A stretch of 64,000 bases of DNA from Hymenobacter baengnokdamensis (GTDB taxonomy: Bacteria; Bacteroidota; Bacteroidia; Cytophagales; Hymenobacteraceae), in the NCBI RefSeq assembly GCF_008728635.1, contig NZ_CP044285.1, forward strand, positions 2,108,001-2,172,000, in the 5' to 3' direction. The notes under the pieces are model-generated. The model was given only the letters and a program-made list of their open reading frames with translations. It did not search any database and had not been told where the DNA came from. Positions 63,292 through 64,000 of the stretch are shown piece by piece. Each line of letters opens with the position of its first letter. The stretch's first letter is position 1. Position numbers and translations under genes: made by a program.

Positions 63292-63314
63292 CATACACCA
63301 GCACTCTCACTGTC

Positions 63315-63350
63315 AAAAAGCCCCTTGGTATAAGTGCCAGGGGGCTTTTA
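63315..63350 (+). terminator. Terminator after the pectinesterase gene
   Basis: AAAAAGCCCCTTGG pairs with CCAGGGGGCTTTTA (one G-T type pair); a T-rich run follows at 63353. Confidence 0.8.
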
Positions 63351-63366
63351 CGCTTTTTTTAGCACT

Positions 63367-63493
63367 AGTGCTGCGTCAGGCAAGTTCCTTACCTAATCGT
63401 TCTGGTGGGCGCCTCACCCCCCGGCCCCCTCTCCGAAAAGGAGAGGGGGAGCCAGTCGATACTTTAGGTAATTATTTTCCCTGACACAGCACT
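63367..63493. repeat. MITE-like 127-bp element
   Basis: Imperfect terminal inverted repeats of about 30 bp: the left arm begins AGTGCTGCGTCAGG and ends TTACCTAA; the reverse complement of the right arm begins AGTGCTGTGTCAGG and ends TTACCTAA. The centre holds the palindrome CCCCCTCTCC with its complement around GAAAA. ACT flanks both ends, possibly a 3-bp target duplication. No coding capacity. Confidence 0.75.
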
Positions 63494-63757
63494 ACTGAGC
63501 GCAAATAAGCTGGCGCCAGCCAAAGGCAAGTAAACCTCTGACTCTTTGGCTAGTCTGATGCCCATTACGGGCAGGGTGAAAGCAGGTAAAATTTACCTAT
63601 TTTGTTTCTCAATAAAGTAAGATAGTAAAAACATTATTTTTTCATCTTACGGCCAATAGGAATCAAGTACTTTTATGGCCAACAGGCTGCCGACAGCTAT
63701 GTGATAAGGTATTGAGCCGTTTTTCATTTTTTCATCTTTTCCACCTTCCCACCCCAT

Positions 63758-64000
63758 ATGCAGCAAGCTATACCCGGTATGGTAGCTAAATCCAGTTACC
63801 AGGCCTCCACAAGTCAGGCGCTTCCCTCCAGGTCGCGCCGAAGTTTTCGAATGCTGCCAGGCCTGGTGCTTGGTTTATTGAGTCTGGGATTTGCTGCCAA
63901 AAGCCAGGCTCAGAGTACCGTACTGGAGCAGTGGCCGCTATTGGCCGATAATGTCGCCACGGTGGCAGTTACCGGTATAACGCCGACTACCCCTACGTTT
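63758..64000 (+). CDS. Secreted protein, N-terminal part (partial)
   Basis: The frame is open from ATG 63758 to the window end (81 codons). A positively charged leader (SRSRRSFRMLPG) and a hydrophobic helix (LVLGLLSLGFAAKSQA) form a signal peptide. The mature start STVLEQWPLLADNVATVAV resembles the IYWPLTRNAQDSTA module in the preceding pectinesterase, so this is probably another secreted polysaccharide-degrading protein of the same group. A second in-frame ATG lies at 63779. Bases 63494-63757 are AT-rich and must hold its promoter. Confidence 0.7.
   Translation, partial: MQQAIPGMVAKSSYQASTSQALPSRSRRSFRMLPGLVLGLLSLGFAAKSQAQSTVLEQWPLLADNVATVAVTGITPTTPTF

Overview
The window looks like chromosome of a GC-rich Bacteroidota, most like Hymenobacter or a close Cytophagales relative. 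The reasons are a C-terminal type IX secretion sorting domain on a giant pectinesterase, a bacillithiol gene (bshA), an OmpA protein with thrombospondin type 3 repeats, a NagZ/beta-lactamase fusion, candidate TAnnTTTG promoters, and short inverted repeats of the kind scattered through such genomes. This is inferred from protein families and base usage; no rRNA or tRNA gene was seen.

Layout. 0-6.4 kb: end of an ABC exporter permease, a ChaN-like lipoprotein, a four-repeat membrane protein, a PAP2 phosphatase, and a copper locus (CopA ATPase with a 34-residue membrane peptide downstream, and a divergent metal-binding protein). 6.4-8.4 kb: an IS630 element beside a perfect bidirectional terminator, then an antitoxin-toxin-antitoxin cluster. 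8.4-23.7 kb: housekeeping and secreted enzymes (IscA-type Fe-S protein, BshA, DUF885, M28 and M1 peptidases, NagZ/serine-hydrolase fusion, MutL, two rhomboid proteases). 23.7-33 kb: ECF sigma factor and a small membrane protein, an isolated nuoK-nuoL pair whose promoter seems to lie in a repeat arm, an S9 peptidase, a broken alcohol dehydrogenase and BglX. 33-50.4 kb: a decayed 950-bp spacer, OmpA/TSP3, an M20 peptidase, two DUF72 proteins, a YiaK-type reductase, amidohydrolase, GH5-like enzyme, DMT permease, second DUF885 protein, SelO, an ElaA-type acetyltransferase and an NmrA-type reductase.

50.4-58.6 kb is the accessory part. It holds three small antitoxin-like genes in a row, the last followed by a frameshifted PIN toxin; an AT-rich two-gene unit (PD-(D/E)XK-like protein plus lipoprotein); clpB with a one-base frameshift; a PIN toxin/antitoxin pair lying between clpB and a second, diverged copy of the clpB 3' end; an intact VapC-type pair between two imperfect direct repeats; and a decayed MntA/HepT pair. 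This is the most interesting stretch: a chaperone gene whose 3' end is duplicated around a toxin-antitoxin cassette, inside a run of live and dead toxin-antitoxin modules.

58.6-64 kb: an internally duplicated membrane protein, then a large secreted pectinesterase with a T9SS domain, a MITE-like repeat, and the beginning of another secreted protein sharing one of the pectinesterase modules, suggesting a pectin-degradation locus running out of the window.
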